From: Shinella sp. WSJ-2
GTDB taxonomy: Bacteria > Pseudomonadota > Alphaproteobacteria > Rhizobiales > Rhizobiaceae
DNA: 64,000 nt
NCBI RefSeq assembly: GCF_003432075.1
Contig: NZ_QWBU01000003.1
Coordinates: 124,001-188,000, forward strand
Reading direction: 5' to 3'
The notes beneath the pieces are model-generated. The model ran no database searches and was not told the DNA's origin. It saw only the letters and a list, made by a program, of their open reading frames with translations. Below, in pieces: positions 27,684 through 35,699 of the stretch. The translations under genes and the position numbers were made by a program. The first letter of the stretch is position 1; the number at the start of each line of letters is the position of its first letter.

Positions 27684-27695
27684 TGCCGCTTTTCC

Positions 27696-28124
27696 TTATT
27701 CCAGTCCCGCCAGAACCCGCTCGAGGTTGGTGAAATGCGCCTCCCAGCCAAAGCGGGCGCCGCCGAAGGCCTGTTTCTGTTCCGGGCGGAAGCCGGTCTG
27801 CTCCATACGCAGATGCGTGCCCGTCGCCGTCGGCGTCAGGGTGAAGCTGACCACGCTGGTGAGGTTGAAGGCCGGGTCTTCATGCGGGTGGTCCCAGCGA
27901 TAGGTCAAAACCTTGCCGGGCTCGACCGTCAGCACTTCGCATTCGACGCCGCCCCAGTCGCCGCTGAGTCGGAACTTGTGGCCGGCGGCGGGCTGGAAAT
28001 CATCGTTGCGCATCAGCCATTCCGAAATCAGGTGCGGCTGCGTCAGGGCACGCCAGAGCTTTTCCGGCGGATGGGCGATATCGCGCTCGACGACGACGGA
28101 GCGCACCACGGATGCGGTGGTCAT
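27696..28124 (-). CDS. SRPBCC (AHSA1-like) ligand-binding protein
   Basis: 142 residues with the START/Bet v1-type fold. It begins VVVERDIAHPPEKLWRALTQ and has ISEWLMRNDDFQP and a C-terminal GWEAHFTNLERVL helix. The family binds small hydrophobic molecules; earlier names use activator of Hsp90 ATPase. Its ATG overlaps the stop of the ArsR gene by four bases, a very common arrangement for ArsR/SRPBCC pairs, so the two are translationally coupled. The ligand is unknown. Confidence 0.9.
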   Translation of the reverse strand: MTTASVVRSVVVERDIAHPPEKLWRALTQPHLISEWLMRNDDFQPAAGHKFRLSGDWGGVECEVLTVEPGKVLTYRWDHPHEDPAFNLTSVVSFTLTPTATGTHLRMEQTGFRPEQKQAFGGARFGWEAHFTNLERVLAGLE

Positions 28125-28444
28125 TGATCCATTCTCCTCAGCAAATTTTCGAGATCGTCGAAGCGCTGCTCCCAGAACCGCGCCATCTGGCTGGTCCAGT
28201 CGACCAGCGGGGTGAGCGCGCCGAGCTGTGCGCTGTAATGCGTCTGGCGTCCCTCGTGGCGATCGCGCACGAGGCCGGCCTGCTTGAGCAGGCCGAGATG
28301 TTTGGAGACGACCGGCTGCGAAACGCCGGCCTGCGCCGTCAACGCCCCCACCGTCTTTTCCCCCTCGCGACACAGCCGCTCGAAGAGCGCGCGCCGTGTT
28401 GGGTCCGCAAGCGTGCGGAACAGCATGTCATGGGCTTCAGCCAT
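28121..28444 (-). CDS. ArsR family transcriptional regulator
   Basis: A 107-residue winged-helix repressor-type protein. It has DMLFRTLADPTRRALFERL and the recognition segment VGALTAQAGVSQPVVSKHLGLL. Cysteine metal sites of classic ArsR/SmtB are absent, so it is not an obvious metal sensor. Two starts are possible: ATG at 28453 is only one base from the GAGG ribosome site, while ATG at 28444 is about ten bases away and is preferred. Likely autoregulated through repeats in its own upstream region. First gene of the five-gene operon 28444-26644. Confidence 0.88.
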   Translation of the reverse strand: MAEAHDMLFRTLADPTRRALFERLCREGEKTVGALTAQAGVSQPVVSKHLGLLKQAGLVRDRHEGRQTHYSAQLGALTPLVDWTSQMARFWEQRFDDLENLLRRMDQ

Positions 28445-28460
28445 TAGATCCATACCTCGT

Positions 28461-28496
28461 TGGCTATGGATTTTTATATAGCTGAATGGCTATGAA
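28461..28496. promoter_or_regulatory. Candidate ArsR operator
   Basis: TGGCTATG occurs twice in direct orientation (28461-28468 and 28487-28494). ATAGC (28478-28482) and GCTAT (28489-28493) form an inverted pair in between. It lies immediately upstream of the ArsR start codon on the minus strand. Confidence 0.5.
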
Positions 28497-28507
28497 TAAG
28501 TCAACGC

Positions 28508-28541
28508 CAAAAAAGCGAGGCGCCCCACTGGCGCCTCGCTT
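28508..28541 (-). terminator. Rho-independent terminator of the pirin gene
   Basis: AAGCGAGGCGCC / GGCGCCTCGCTT with a five-base loop. Read on the minus strand, the stem is followed by a run of T. It lies 30 bp past the pirin stop. Confidence 0.8.
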
Positions 28542-28571
28542 ACATATTTTCCATTCTGTTGCGGCTATATA

Positions 28572-29495
28572 TCAGCCGGCTGGAAGCGGGACGAATTCTT
28601 CTTCGTCGCCCGGCACGATGTCGAAGCGGCCGGTGCGCCATTCCTCCTTGGCCTGCTCGATACGCTCCTTGGAGGAGGAGACGAAATTCCACCAGATATA
28701 GCGCTTGGAGCCAAGCGCCGCGCCGCCGAAAACCATGATGTGACAGCCTTCGGGGCCGGCCTTGAGCGTAATGGCATCGCCGGCGCGGAAGACGAGCAGC
28801 TGATCTGCGGCGAAGACGTCGCCCGCCACATCCAGCGTGCCGGACAGCACATAGACCGCGCGTTCCTCCCAGTCCGCCGCCAGCGGAGCCGAAGCGCCAG
28901 GCGCCAGCATCAAATCGGTATAGAGCGTGTCCGTGGGCACGCTGACGGGCGAGGCATGGCCCTCATATTTGCCGATGATCGTGCGCCCGGCAATGCCGTC
29001 GGCCGAGAAGGCGGGAAGCTCGGCCTTCGTCGTGTGCGAAAAGACCGGCGCCATTTCCTCGTGGCTATCGGGCAGCGCAAGCCAGGTCTGCAGCCCGGAA
29101 ATCGACTGCGGTCGCCCACGCAGGTTTTCCGGCGAGCGCTCCGAATGCACGATGCCGCGCCCCGCCGTCATCAGGTTGATATCGCCGGGGGCGATGACCA
29201 TCTCGGTGCCGAGACTGTCACGGTGCTTGATCTCGCCGTCGAACAGATAGGTGACGGTGGAAAGCCCGATATGCGGATGCGGCTTGACGTCGATCGCCTC
29301 GCCGGCGCGCAACAGCGCCGGCCCCATGCGGTCGAAGAAGATGAACGGTCCGACCAGCCGGCGCTTGGCCGAAGGCAGCGCACGCCGCACCTCCAGCCCG
29401 CCGATATCGCTGGTGCGCGGAATGATCAGATGCTCAAGCGCATCACACGCCGCCGCATCGCCGGCCTCGGGGTCTTTTCCGGGAAAGAAGCTCAT
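28572..29495 (-). CDS. Pirin family protein
   Basis: A 307-residue bicupin. The N-terminal cupin keeps the metal-binding set HPHIGLSTVTYLFDGEIKH and a following GRGIVHSERS, so iron binding is likely. The C-terminal cupin is less conserved (ERAVYVLSGTLDV, then GPEGCHIMVFGGAALG). Some bacterial pirins have quercetin dioxygenase activity; others bind regulatory or metabolic enzymes. The ATG has AGGAGGGCG upstream. The gene is monocistronic, ending at its own terminator. No partner is suggested by neighbours. Confidence 0.92.
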   Translation of the reverse strand: MSFFPGKDPEAGDAAACDALEHLIIPRTSDIGGLEVRRALPSAKRRLVGPFIFFDRMGPALLRAGEAIDVKPHPHIGLSTVTYLFDGEIKHRDSLGTEMVIAPGDINLMTAGRGIVHSERSPENLRGRPQSISGLQTWLALPDSHEEMAPVFSHTTKAELPAFSADGIAGRTIIGKYEGHASPVSVPTDTLYTDLMLAPGASAPLAADWEERAVYVLSGTLDVAGDVFAADQLLVFRAGDAITLKAGPEGCHIMVFGGAALGSKRYIWWNFVSSSKERIEQAKEEWRTGRFDIVPGDEEEFVPLPAG

Positions 29496-29647
29496 TGCGC
29501 CCTCCTGTGATTGGGTTCGTTGGGTGCATGCTAGCGGGCAGGGTGGGGTGTGGATAGGGCGGCTGATGTTGACGGTGTGGTCAATCTTTTCCGCCTCTGG
29601 CCTTTGCCGCGATCCGCGCCATATTCGCCAGAAGCAGGGAGACGATC

Positions 29648-30034
29648 ATGACCGGACAGGAACTGGCAGCACTCTACCGTGGCTATATCGCCTGCCTCAA
29701 CAGGCAGGATTGGGCCAGCCTCGGCAGCTTCGTCCACGAGGAGGCGCATTACAACGGCAAGCGCATCGGCCTTTCAGGCTATCGCACGATGCTGGAGGGC
29801 GATTTTCGCGCCATCCCGGACCTGCATTTCGCCATCGATTTCCTGGTGATCGAACCGCCACGCGTGGCAAGCCGCCTGCTGTTCGACTGCACGCCCGTCG
29901 GCGAACTCTTCGGCCTGCCGATCGACGGCCGCAGGGTGTCGTTCACCGAAAACGTCTTCTACGAATTCGAGGATGCGCGCATCTGCAATGTCTGGTCGAT
30001 CATCGATAAGGCGGCGATTGCCGCGCAGCTCTGA
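29648..30034 (+). CDS. SnoaL-like/ester cyclase family protein (NTF2 fold)
   Basis: A 128-residue small alpha+beta cone-fold protein. It starts MTGQELAALYRGYIACLNRQ and contains HEEAHYNGKRIGLSGYRTML and DCTPVGELFGLP. The pattern matches the SnoaL-like polyketide-cyclase group commonly annotated as ester cyclase. The real substrate is unknown. It is convergent with xseB, with only three bases between the stop codons, and divergent from pirin with about 150 bp between starts. No signal peptide, so cytosolic. Confidence 0.82.
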   Translation: MTGQELAALYRGYIACLNRQDWASLGSFVHEEAHYNGKRIGLSGYRTMLEGDFRAIPDLHFAIDFLVIEPPRVASRLLFDCTPVGELFGLPIDGRRVSFTENVFYEFEDARICNVWSIIDKAAIAAQL

Positions 30035-30037
30035 GGC

Positions 30038-30286
30038 TCACGCCCCGTCCAGCGGTTCCGTGCCCTGCGGCTTGCCGGCGCGGTCGAGGCGGATTTTCTC
30101 GATGCGGTTTTCGGCGGCCGAAAGCAGGGTTTCGCAATGCTTCTTCAGGGCTTCGCCGCGCTCGTAGATCTCGATGGAACGATCGAGAGGCACGTCGCCG
30201 CGTTCCAGCGCGGCAACGATCTTTTCCAGTTCCTCGACGGCCTGTTCGAAGGAGAGGGCGGAAACATCGGGAGCAGGATTGGTCAT
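30038..30286 (-). CDS. xseB: Exodeoxyribonuclease VII small subunit
   Basis: 82 residues, the usual length. Core motif: [20 protein letters not shown] then [20 protein letters not shown]. It binds the XseA large subunit to form exonuclease VII, which degrades single-stranded DNA in both directions. It follows the deacetylase gene by two bases, so they are co-transcribed. As I recall, xseB next to a histone-deacetylase-like gene and near dxs is a usual alphaproteobacterial order. Confidence 0.95.
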   Translation of the reverse strand: MTNPAPDVSALSFEQAVEELEKIVAALERGDVPLDRSIEIYERGEALKKHCETLLSAAENRIEKIRLDRAGKPQGTEPLDGA

Positions 30287-30288
30287 GG

Positions 30289-31215
30289 TCAGCCTCTCAT
30301 CAGGCGGTAGATATGGGTGGCGGCGGATTCGGCCAGGCCCGTCAGGTCGTAGCCGCCTTCCAGCAGGCTGACCACCCGGTTGTTGGCCGATTTTTCGGAA
30401 AGTTCCATCAGCTTGGCCGTCGCCCAGTCGAAATCGTCGGCGACGAGGTTGATTTGCGCCAAGGGATCGCGGTGATGCGCATCGAAGCCGGCGGAGATGA
30501 TGATGATATCGGGCTTGAAATCGGCGACGCGCGGCAGGACGCGGGACCTGAATGCCTCGCGAAAATGGTCGCTGCCGTCATTGGCCGAGAGCGGCGCATT
30601 GACAATGTTGCCGGCCCCGGTCTCGGTCTTGGCGCCGGAGCCGGGATAGAGCGGCATCTGGTGCGTCGAGCAGAACAGCACGGACGGGTCGTCGTAAAAG
30701 ATATCCTGCGTGCCGTTGCCGTGGTGCACGTCCCAGTCGACGATGGCGACGCGCTCGGCGCCGTAGGCTTTCTGCGCATGGCGGGCGGCGATGGCGGCGT
30801 TGTTGAAGAAACAGAAGCCCATCGCCTTGTCGCGCTCGGCATGGTGGCCGGGCGGGCGGGCGAGCACGAAGGCATTGTCCGCCTTGCCGGTAAAGACCGC
30901 ATCGACAGCCGCCATCGCTGCGCCGATACCGGTCAGGGCCGCCTGGAAGCTGGCAGGACTGGCATAGGTGTCGGATTCGATCTGCTCGATGCCCTCTTCG
31001 GGCATCGCCGACATCACGGCGCGCAGATGGCTTTCCGGATGGGCGAGCAGCACGAAATCCTCGTTGGCCTGCGGTGCCTTCTCGCGCTTCAGCGGGAGAA
31101 AGCGCTCGTGTTCCAAGGCGAGATTGATCGCGCGGATGCGGTCGGACCGCTCCGGGTGGCCCTCCGGCGTGTGATGCTCGAGGAAGATCGGGTTCTCTAG
31201 GAGACACGTCGTCAT
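30289..31215 (-). CDS. Histone deacetylase family protein (class II-like amidohydrolase)
   Basis: 308 residues, full length. Zinc and catalytic motifs are intact: [35 protein letters not shown], and [18 protein letters not shown] loop near the C-terminus holds the likely transition-state tyrosine. Bacterial members act on acetylated polyamines or other acetyl amides; the substrate here is not known. It is upstream of and two bases from xseB. The start ATG at 31215 has no strong ribosome site, but no better one exists before the conserved [17 protein letters not shown]. Confidence 0.92.
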   Translation of the reverse strand: MTTCLLENPIFLEHHTPEGHPERSDRIRAINLALEHERFLPLKREKAPQANEDFVLLAHPESHLRAVMSAMPEEGIEQIESDTYASPASFQAALTGIGAAMAAVDAVFTGKADNAFVLARPPGHHAERDKAMGFCFFNNAAIAARHAQKAYGAERVAIVDWDVHHGNGTQDIFYDDPSVLFCSTHQMPLYPGSGAKTETGAGNIVNAPLSANDGSDHFREAFRSRVLPRVADFKPDIIIISAGFDAHHRDPLAQINLVADDFDWATAKLMELSEKSANNRVVSLLEGGYDLTGLAESAATHIYRLMRG

Positions 31216-31285
31216 GGCCGGAAGCTATCCATTGCAATTGGCGCGGTCCACGGGAAATGGGCCGGCCGCACTGTCTTTTCAACAG

Positions 31286-32236
31286 TCACGGTGCAAGCAG
31301 CAGTTTTCCGGCGCGGGCCGGATCGTCCTGCCGGGCAAGTGCGGCAGGGAGATCGGAGAGGGCGAAAACCGTGTCGATGGCGGAGGCGAGGTGCCCGGCG
31401 CGGATGCCGGCGAAGCTGCGTTCGAATTCGGCGGCGATCTCCGCATGCGCGGCGGAATGCACCCAGTTGCGCAGCCAGAGGAAGGAGAAGGCAACATCCT
31501 CGCGACGGGCAGTGATGAGCGCCGGATCGAGCTGCGCACCGGACAGTGCGCCATATTGCACGAAGGCGCCGCCACGGTGGAGGGTGCGGAAAAGCGCATT
31601 GCCCGCTTCGCCGCCCACGGCATCGAGGACGGCATCGAGCGGCGGGGCATTGGCGATGACGATCTCGCCGGAAAAGCCCTCGGCCAGCCGTTCGGCCGTC
31701 GCGGCGCTGCGCACGACAGCGACGGGGCGGAAACTGGCCTCGGCCAAAAGCGTGAGCAACATCCTGCCGATGGCCGACGCCGCGGCCGTTACGCCGATGC
31801 GCTGGCCCGCGGCCATGCCGAAATGCGTTTTCACGGCATCGACCAGCCGGAAGGCCGTGAGCGGATTGACATAGGCCATGGCGGCCTGATCGTCAGTGAT
31901 ATCGTCCGGCACGGCAAAACACCAGGCGGCCGGACGCACAAGATAGGCCTGCCAGAGCCCGCTTGCGCCGATCGGCAGCACGCGCTGGCCGGGGGCAAGA
32001 TCATCAACGCCCTCGCCAAGGCGGGTGATTTCGCCGACGCCCTCGAAGCCGGGCACGAAGGGCAGGCTGGTGCGGCTGCGATAGGCGCCGGTGACGGGAA
32101 TGAGGTCAGAAGGGTTGATGGCGGCGCGGCGGATGCGGATCTCCACCTCGCCGGGGCCGGGGGCGGGGCGCTCCGCCTCTTCCAGCCCGATCACTTGCCG
32201 GGGGTCGCCGAAGGCTCTAACAACGGCACAAAGCAT
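31286..32236 (-). CDS. Zinc-independent quinone oxidoreductase/enoyl reductase-like MDR protein
   Basis: A 316-residue medium-chain dehydrogenase/reductase. The GroES-like N-terminus has AAINPSDLIPVTGAYRSR and FVPGFEGVGEI. The nucleotide domain has a modified glycine motif in GVTAAASAIGRMLLTLL. No structural-zinc cysteine cluster is present. The SDLIPVTGAY pattern resembles MECR/2-enoyl thioester reductase-like members, but quinone reductase is the safer label. The ATG at 32236 has GAGG seven bases upstream. It stands head to head with a thioesterase gene, only 21 bp apart. Confidence 0.85.
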   Translation of the reverse strand: MLCAVVRAFGDPRQVIGLEEAERPAPGPGEVEIRIRRAAINPSDLIPVTGAYRSRTSLPFVPGFEGVGEITRLGEGVDDLAPGQRVLPIGASGLWQAYLVRPAAWCFAVPDDITDDQAAMAYVNPLTAFRLVDAVKTHFGMAAGQRIGVTAAASAIGRMLLTLLAEASFRPVAVVRSAATAERLAEGFSGEIVIANAPPLDAVLDAVGGEAGNALFRTLHRGGAFVQYGALSGAQLDPALITARREDVAFSFLWLRNWVHSAAHAEIAAEFERSFAGIRAGHLASAIDTVFALSDLPAALARQDDPARAGKLLLAP

Positions 32237-32257
32237 GAAACGACCTCGGGATACGAC

Positions 32258-32659
32258 GTGGAACAGGCGGCAGACATCACGGTCAGCGAAGTCAGGATAC
32301 CGTTTCGCGATATAGACATGCACGGCCATATGCACAATGCCGCCTACTACGCCCATGCGGAAGCGGCCGTCGCCGGGCTGTGGCGTCACCGGCCGGTCGG
32401 GCCAAACGATCCCGTCTATTTCGTGCGCAAATCCGGCTGTACCTTCCACAAAGGTCTGCGGCTGGATGACATGGCCCGTTTCAAGGCTTCGGTGACGCGC
32501 ATCGGCGCCACCTCGGTCAGCTTCGCCGTGGCGATCGCCTGCGATGGCGCAGCGGTGGCGGATCTGGAGATCGTCTGGGTCGCCGTCGATCCCGCAACCC
32601 GCCAGCCCGTCAACGTGCCGCAGCCGATCCGCGACTGGCTGAAATCATTCCTCGCCTGA
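32258..32659 (+). CDS. Acyl-CoA thioesterase (4-hydroxybenzoyl-CoA thioesterase-like)
   Basis: A 133-residue HotDog-fold protein. The catalytic-type motif DIDMHGHMHNAAYYAHAEAA (D-x-D-x-x-G-H-x-x-N-x-x-Y) is clear. It starts at a GTG with a GGGA ribosome site; no upstream ATG fits. It hydrolyses an acyl-CoA. The neighbouring acyl-CoA ligase, thiolase and enoyl-reductase-like genes suggest a shared theme of acyl-CoA chemistry, but this gene is on the opposite strand. Its last 15 bp overlap the end of the convergent GFA gene. Confidence 0.82.
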   Translation: MEQAADITVSEVRIPFRDIDMHGHMHNAAYYAHAEAAVAGLWRHRPVGPNDPVYFVRKSGCTFHKGLRLDDMARFKASVTRIGATSVSFAVAIACDGAAVADLEIVWVAVDPATRQPVNVPQPIRDWLKSFLA

Positions 32660-33040
32660 GGCGGTGTCCACGCTGAGCCAGCCCGGCCGGCAATCCTCGA
32701 AGGAATGGTATTGCGGCGTAAAGGCCGGATCGGTGGGCTCGTCGAAGCCGCCGATCAAGAGTGCCACGACCGGCTCGTCATCGATCGCGCCGATGGAGCT
32801 GCCGCAGGCTGGACAGAAGGCGCGGCTGGAATAATCCGACGAGCGCCAGGTCGAGGGTTTTGCACCCGTGCCGGTCCATTGCACGCGGTCGGCAGGGAAC
32901 TCTACCCAGGCGGCGGTTGGCACGCCGGTATGCTGCTGGCAGAAGCGGCAGGAGCAGGTATGCGGCTTTTCCGCCGGCCCCGTCGCCTCGAAACGAACGG
33001 CGCCGCACAGGCAGCCGCCGGTATAGATCTTTTGGCTCAT
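32645..33040 (-). CDS. GFA family protein (CENP-V/GFA, glutathione-dependent formaldehyde-activating type)
   Basis: 131 residues. Zinc cysteines: CLCGAVRFEA (N-term), CSCRFCQQHTG, and CPACGSSIG. The family is named for Paracoccus Gfa, which joins formaldehyde and glutathione, but most members have no proven function. It is the last gene of the bioMNY-ligase-thiolase-GFA run and overlaps the thiolase stop by four bases, so translation is coupled. The presence of a GFA gene at the end of a biotin-uptake operon is unusual. Confidence 0.9.
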   Translation of the reverse strand: MSQKIYTGGCLCGAVRFEATGPAEKPHTCSCRFCQQHTGVPTAAWVEFPADRVQWTGTGAKPSTWRSSDYSSRAFCPACGSSIGAIDDEPVVALLIGGFDEPTDPAFTPQYHSFEDCRPGWLSVDTASGEE

Positions 33041-34230
33041 CCTGTTCCCCCCAGCTTGCGAAACAAGGTCGCAATGCCCATGCCGCCGCCGATGCCCATC
33101 ATGGCGAGCGCTTCGGTTTCCGCATCAGCCTCCCGCATCTGCGCAAAGAGCCGCGTGACGAGAATCGCACCGGACGCACCGTAGGGATGGCCGAGCGCAA
33201 GCGCACCACCCTCGCGGTTGACGATCGCGTGATCGATGCCGAGCGCATCGAGGCTGGCGAGCACCTGGGCGGCGAAGGCCTCGTTGAATTCGATATAGGG
33301 GATGTTTGTGGCGTCGAGACCCGGATTGCGCGCGACAAGCTTTTCCATCGCCGGAACGGGGCCGAGACCGAGCAGGTTGGGGTCGACACCGACCGTGACG
33401 CTGTCGACGAGTTCCAGGAGCATCGTCAGGCCACGCCGCCGGGCTTCGGCCAGCGAGGTCACCAGCACGACGGCGGCACCGTCATTGACCGGGCAGGCAT
33501 TGCCCGCCGTCACGGTTCCATCCGGGCGGAAGACCGGCTTCAGCGCCGCCAGCTTTTCCAGCGAGGTGTTTTCGCGCGGGCATTCGTCCTGCGCGACGCG
33601 ACCAGCTGGTGTGTCGAGCGGCACGATCTCGCCGGCAAAGCGACTGGCCTTTTGTGCGGCAACGGCGCGGCGATGGCTTTCCAGCGCAAAGGCATCCTGC
33701 CGTGCGCGGCTGATACCGGCGTGGCGCGCGACGTTTTCGGCGGCGATGCCCATGTCGGGGTCGCCGATGGCATCGGGCGCCATGCGGGCACGGCGCACGG
33801 GCTCTGGCGCGCCGTCTGATGTGAGCGGCGGACGGAAGCGCAGATGCGCACGACTGCTGCTTTCGGTGCCGCCGGCAAGATAGATGCGTCCGGCACCCGC
33901 GGTGACCAGCCGGGCGGCGAGCGCGATCGCCTCCAGCCCCGAGCCGCATTGCCGGTCGACGGTCAGTCCGGGCACGGAAACGGGAAGCGCCGCCTCCAGC
34001 GCCGCGAGCCGCGCCAGATTGCCGGCGCTGTTGGCGGCATTGCCGAGCAAGACGTCATCGACATCTTCGGCGGCAAGGCCGGTGTCCTGCAGGATGCGGC
34101 GGATCAGCGGCGCGGCAAGGCTTGCCGGCTCGATGGCTGAAAGCGTGCCGTTGACCCGGCCGATCGGCGTGCGGAAGGCGGCGGCGATAACGGGAATGCG
34201 TTCGGGATCAGCGGAGCGGTTCAAGGACAT
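33037..34230 (-). CDS. Thiolase family protein lacking the second catalytic cysteine
   Basis: A 397-residue thiolase-fold protein. The nucleophile cysteine is present (LTVDRQCGSGLEAI), as are NEAFAAQ and the histidine in GHPYGASGAI. The C-terminal signature reads MMGIGGGMGIATL, where thiolases have CxGGGxG, so the acid/base cysteine is a glycine (codon GGC). By family knowledge such a change should strongly reduce thiolysis or condensation. The gene overlaps the upstream ligase by 23 bp and the downstream GFA gene by four. It may perform a related acyl-transfer step. Confidence 0.88.
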   Translation of the reverse strand: MSLNRSADPERIPVIAAAFRTPIGRVNGTLSAIEPASLAAPLIRRILQDTGLAAEDVDDVLLGNAANSAGNLARLAALEAALPVSVPGLTVDRQCGSGLEAIALAARLVTAGAGRIYLAGGTESSSRAHLRFRPPLTSDGAPEPVRRARMAPDAIGDPDMGIAAENVARHAGISRARQDAFALESHRRAVAAQKASRFAGEIVPLDTPAGRVAQDECPRENTSLEKLAALKPVFRPDGTVTAGNACPVNDGAAVVLVTSLAEARRRGLTMLLELVDSVTVGVDPNLLGLGPVPAMEKLVARNPGLDATNIPYIEFNEAFAAQVLASLDALGIDHAIVNREGGALALGHPYGASGAILVTRLFAQMREADAETEALAMMGIGGGMGIATLFRKLGGTG

Positions 34231-35695
34231 CGCTCTCCTCCGCCACCCATTGCCGCACGGTTTTCGCCTCCACCTTGCCCGAAGGGGTCGTCGGCATTTT
34301 AGCGCAGAGCCAGAGCCGGCGCGGCTGCTTGTAGCGCGGCAGCAGATCGGCCAGCGCCGTGGTGAGCGCCGCAGTCGTCAGGCCCGGTGCTGTGGGCTCG
34401 ATCACCGCCACCAGTTCGCTGCCGAGATCGGCATGCTCGCGGCCGAAGACATGGGCGGCGCGCACGAAAGGCAGGCTTTGCAATGCCGCCTCGACCTCGG
34501 AAGGATAGATGTTGTTGCCGCCTGACAGGACCATGCCGCCGGCGCGTCCGAGGAGATGCAAGGTGCCGTCCGCCTCCAGGAAGCCGAGATCGCCGACGGT
34601 CGCCAGCGCGCCGAACCGCGCCAGTCCCGCACCGTCGCCGGCCCCGAGATAGCCAGTGGCGACAAGCGGGCTTCGGACGAAAACGGTGCCGGTCTCGCCT
34701 GTGGGCACGGGAGTGCTGGCCGCACCGAAAACCGAGATCGCAACACCCGGAAAGGCCTTGCCGACGGCCGTGGACGAGGCGGCATCGTCGGGCGCGGTGA
34801 CGGTGATGAAGCCGAGTTCCGAGGCGCCGTAATATTCCCTCAGTGCCGCGCCGGGAAAGTGGCTGCCACAGAGCGCGTGGTCGCCCGCCGTGAGCTTCGC
34901 GCCGGCCACGGTGATGGCCGCGACATTTTCGAGCGGCGCACCCTCACAGAGCCGGCGCAGCATGGTCGGCACGAGTACGAGGCGCTGCATGGCATGCCGC
35001 CGGATCGTCTCCCGTGCTCCGTGCGCGTCAAAATGCCGGGTGGAATGGAAGGCAGCACCGGCCAGCAGGCACTCCGTCATGGCATAGAGCGCAAGCCCAT
35101 GGGCGAGCGGGCCGGGGGCATAGGTGCTGGTCTGCGCCGCAATACCGAAGAACGGTGCGCCGGTGGCAAGGCTGATGCGCCAAGACCTGCGGTCGCGGAT
35201 GATCGGTTTCGGATCGGCCGTCGTGCCCGAGGTGAAGACGATGAGGAAAGGCGCATCCGCCAGCCCTTCCGGCAGGGCGGGATCGGTCGCTTCCGCCTGC
35301 TCCGCGACAGTTTCGGCAGCACCTCGCCTCGGGGCGCGGACGTGGAGATTGTCGCCTTCGGCTGTGACGATGAGGTCGGGATCGATCTTGTCGAGCAGCC
35401 GCTGCCGGGTCGCTTCGGGCAGATGCGGATCGATGAGGGCGGCGCACATTCGGCCCGAGGTTGCGGCGGCGAAGGCCGCTGGGAACAGCGCGTGATTGCC
35501 GGTGACGAGTGCGATCAGCCGGTTGTCAGGGCCGATGCTGCTTTGGCCGTCCGGCGCCAGATTCGAAAAAATGGCGTGCAGGCGCCGCGCCGTGGCTGCA
35601 AGCGTACCGTAGGACAAAACCCGGCCGTCCAGATGGAAGGCCGGGTTTTGAGGATTTCGGGCGGCGTGCCGTTCGAGGGCGCCGGAAAGCGGCAT
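34208..35695 (-). CDS. AMP-forming acyl-CoA synthetase-like protein
   Basis: A 495-residue ANL-superfamily enzyme. The ATP loop is IVFTSGTTADPKPI (family TSGTTGxPK). REYYGASELGFITV, TVGDLGF (adenylate ribose contact), GGNNIYPSEVEAAL and the C-terminal lysine in PTTPSGKVEAKTVRQW are present. It activates a carboxylic acid as acyl-AMP and transfers it to CoA. Its place directly after bioY (4 bp) and before the thiolase gives the same trio as Bacillus yhfU-yhfT-yhfS, as I recall it. The substrate could be pimelate- or biotin-related, or a fatty acid. Confidence 0.88.
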   Translation of the reverse strand: MPLSGALERHAARNPQNPAFHLDGRVLSYGTLAATARRLHAIFSNLAPDGQSSIGPDNRLIALVTGNHALFPAAFAAATSGRMCAALIDPHLPEATRQRLLDKIDPDLIVTAEGDNLHVRAPRRGAAETVAEQAEATDPALPEGLADAPFLIVFTSGTTADPKPIIRDRRSWRISLATGAPFFGIAAQTSTYAPGPLAHGLALYAMTECLLAGAAFHSTRHFDAHGARETIRRHAMQRLVLVPTMLRRLCEGAPLENVAAITVAGAKLTAGDHALCGSHFPGAALREYYGASELGFITVTAPDDAASSTAVGKAFPGVAISVFGAASTPVPTGETGTVFVRSPLVATGYLGAGDGAGLARFGALATVGDLGFLEADGTLHLLGRAGGMVLSGGNNIYPSEVEAALQSLPFVRAAHVFGREHADLGSELVAVIEPTAPGLTTAALTTALADLLPRYKQPRRLWLCAKMPTTPSGKVEAKTVRQWVAEESDVLEPLR

Positions 35696-35699
35696 CGGC

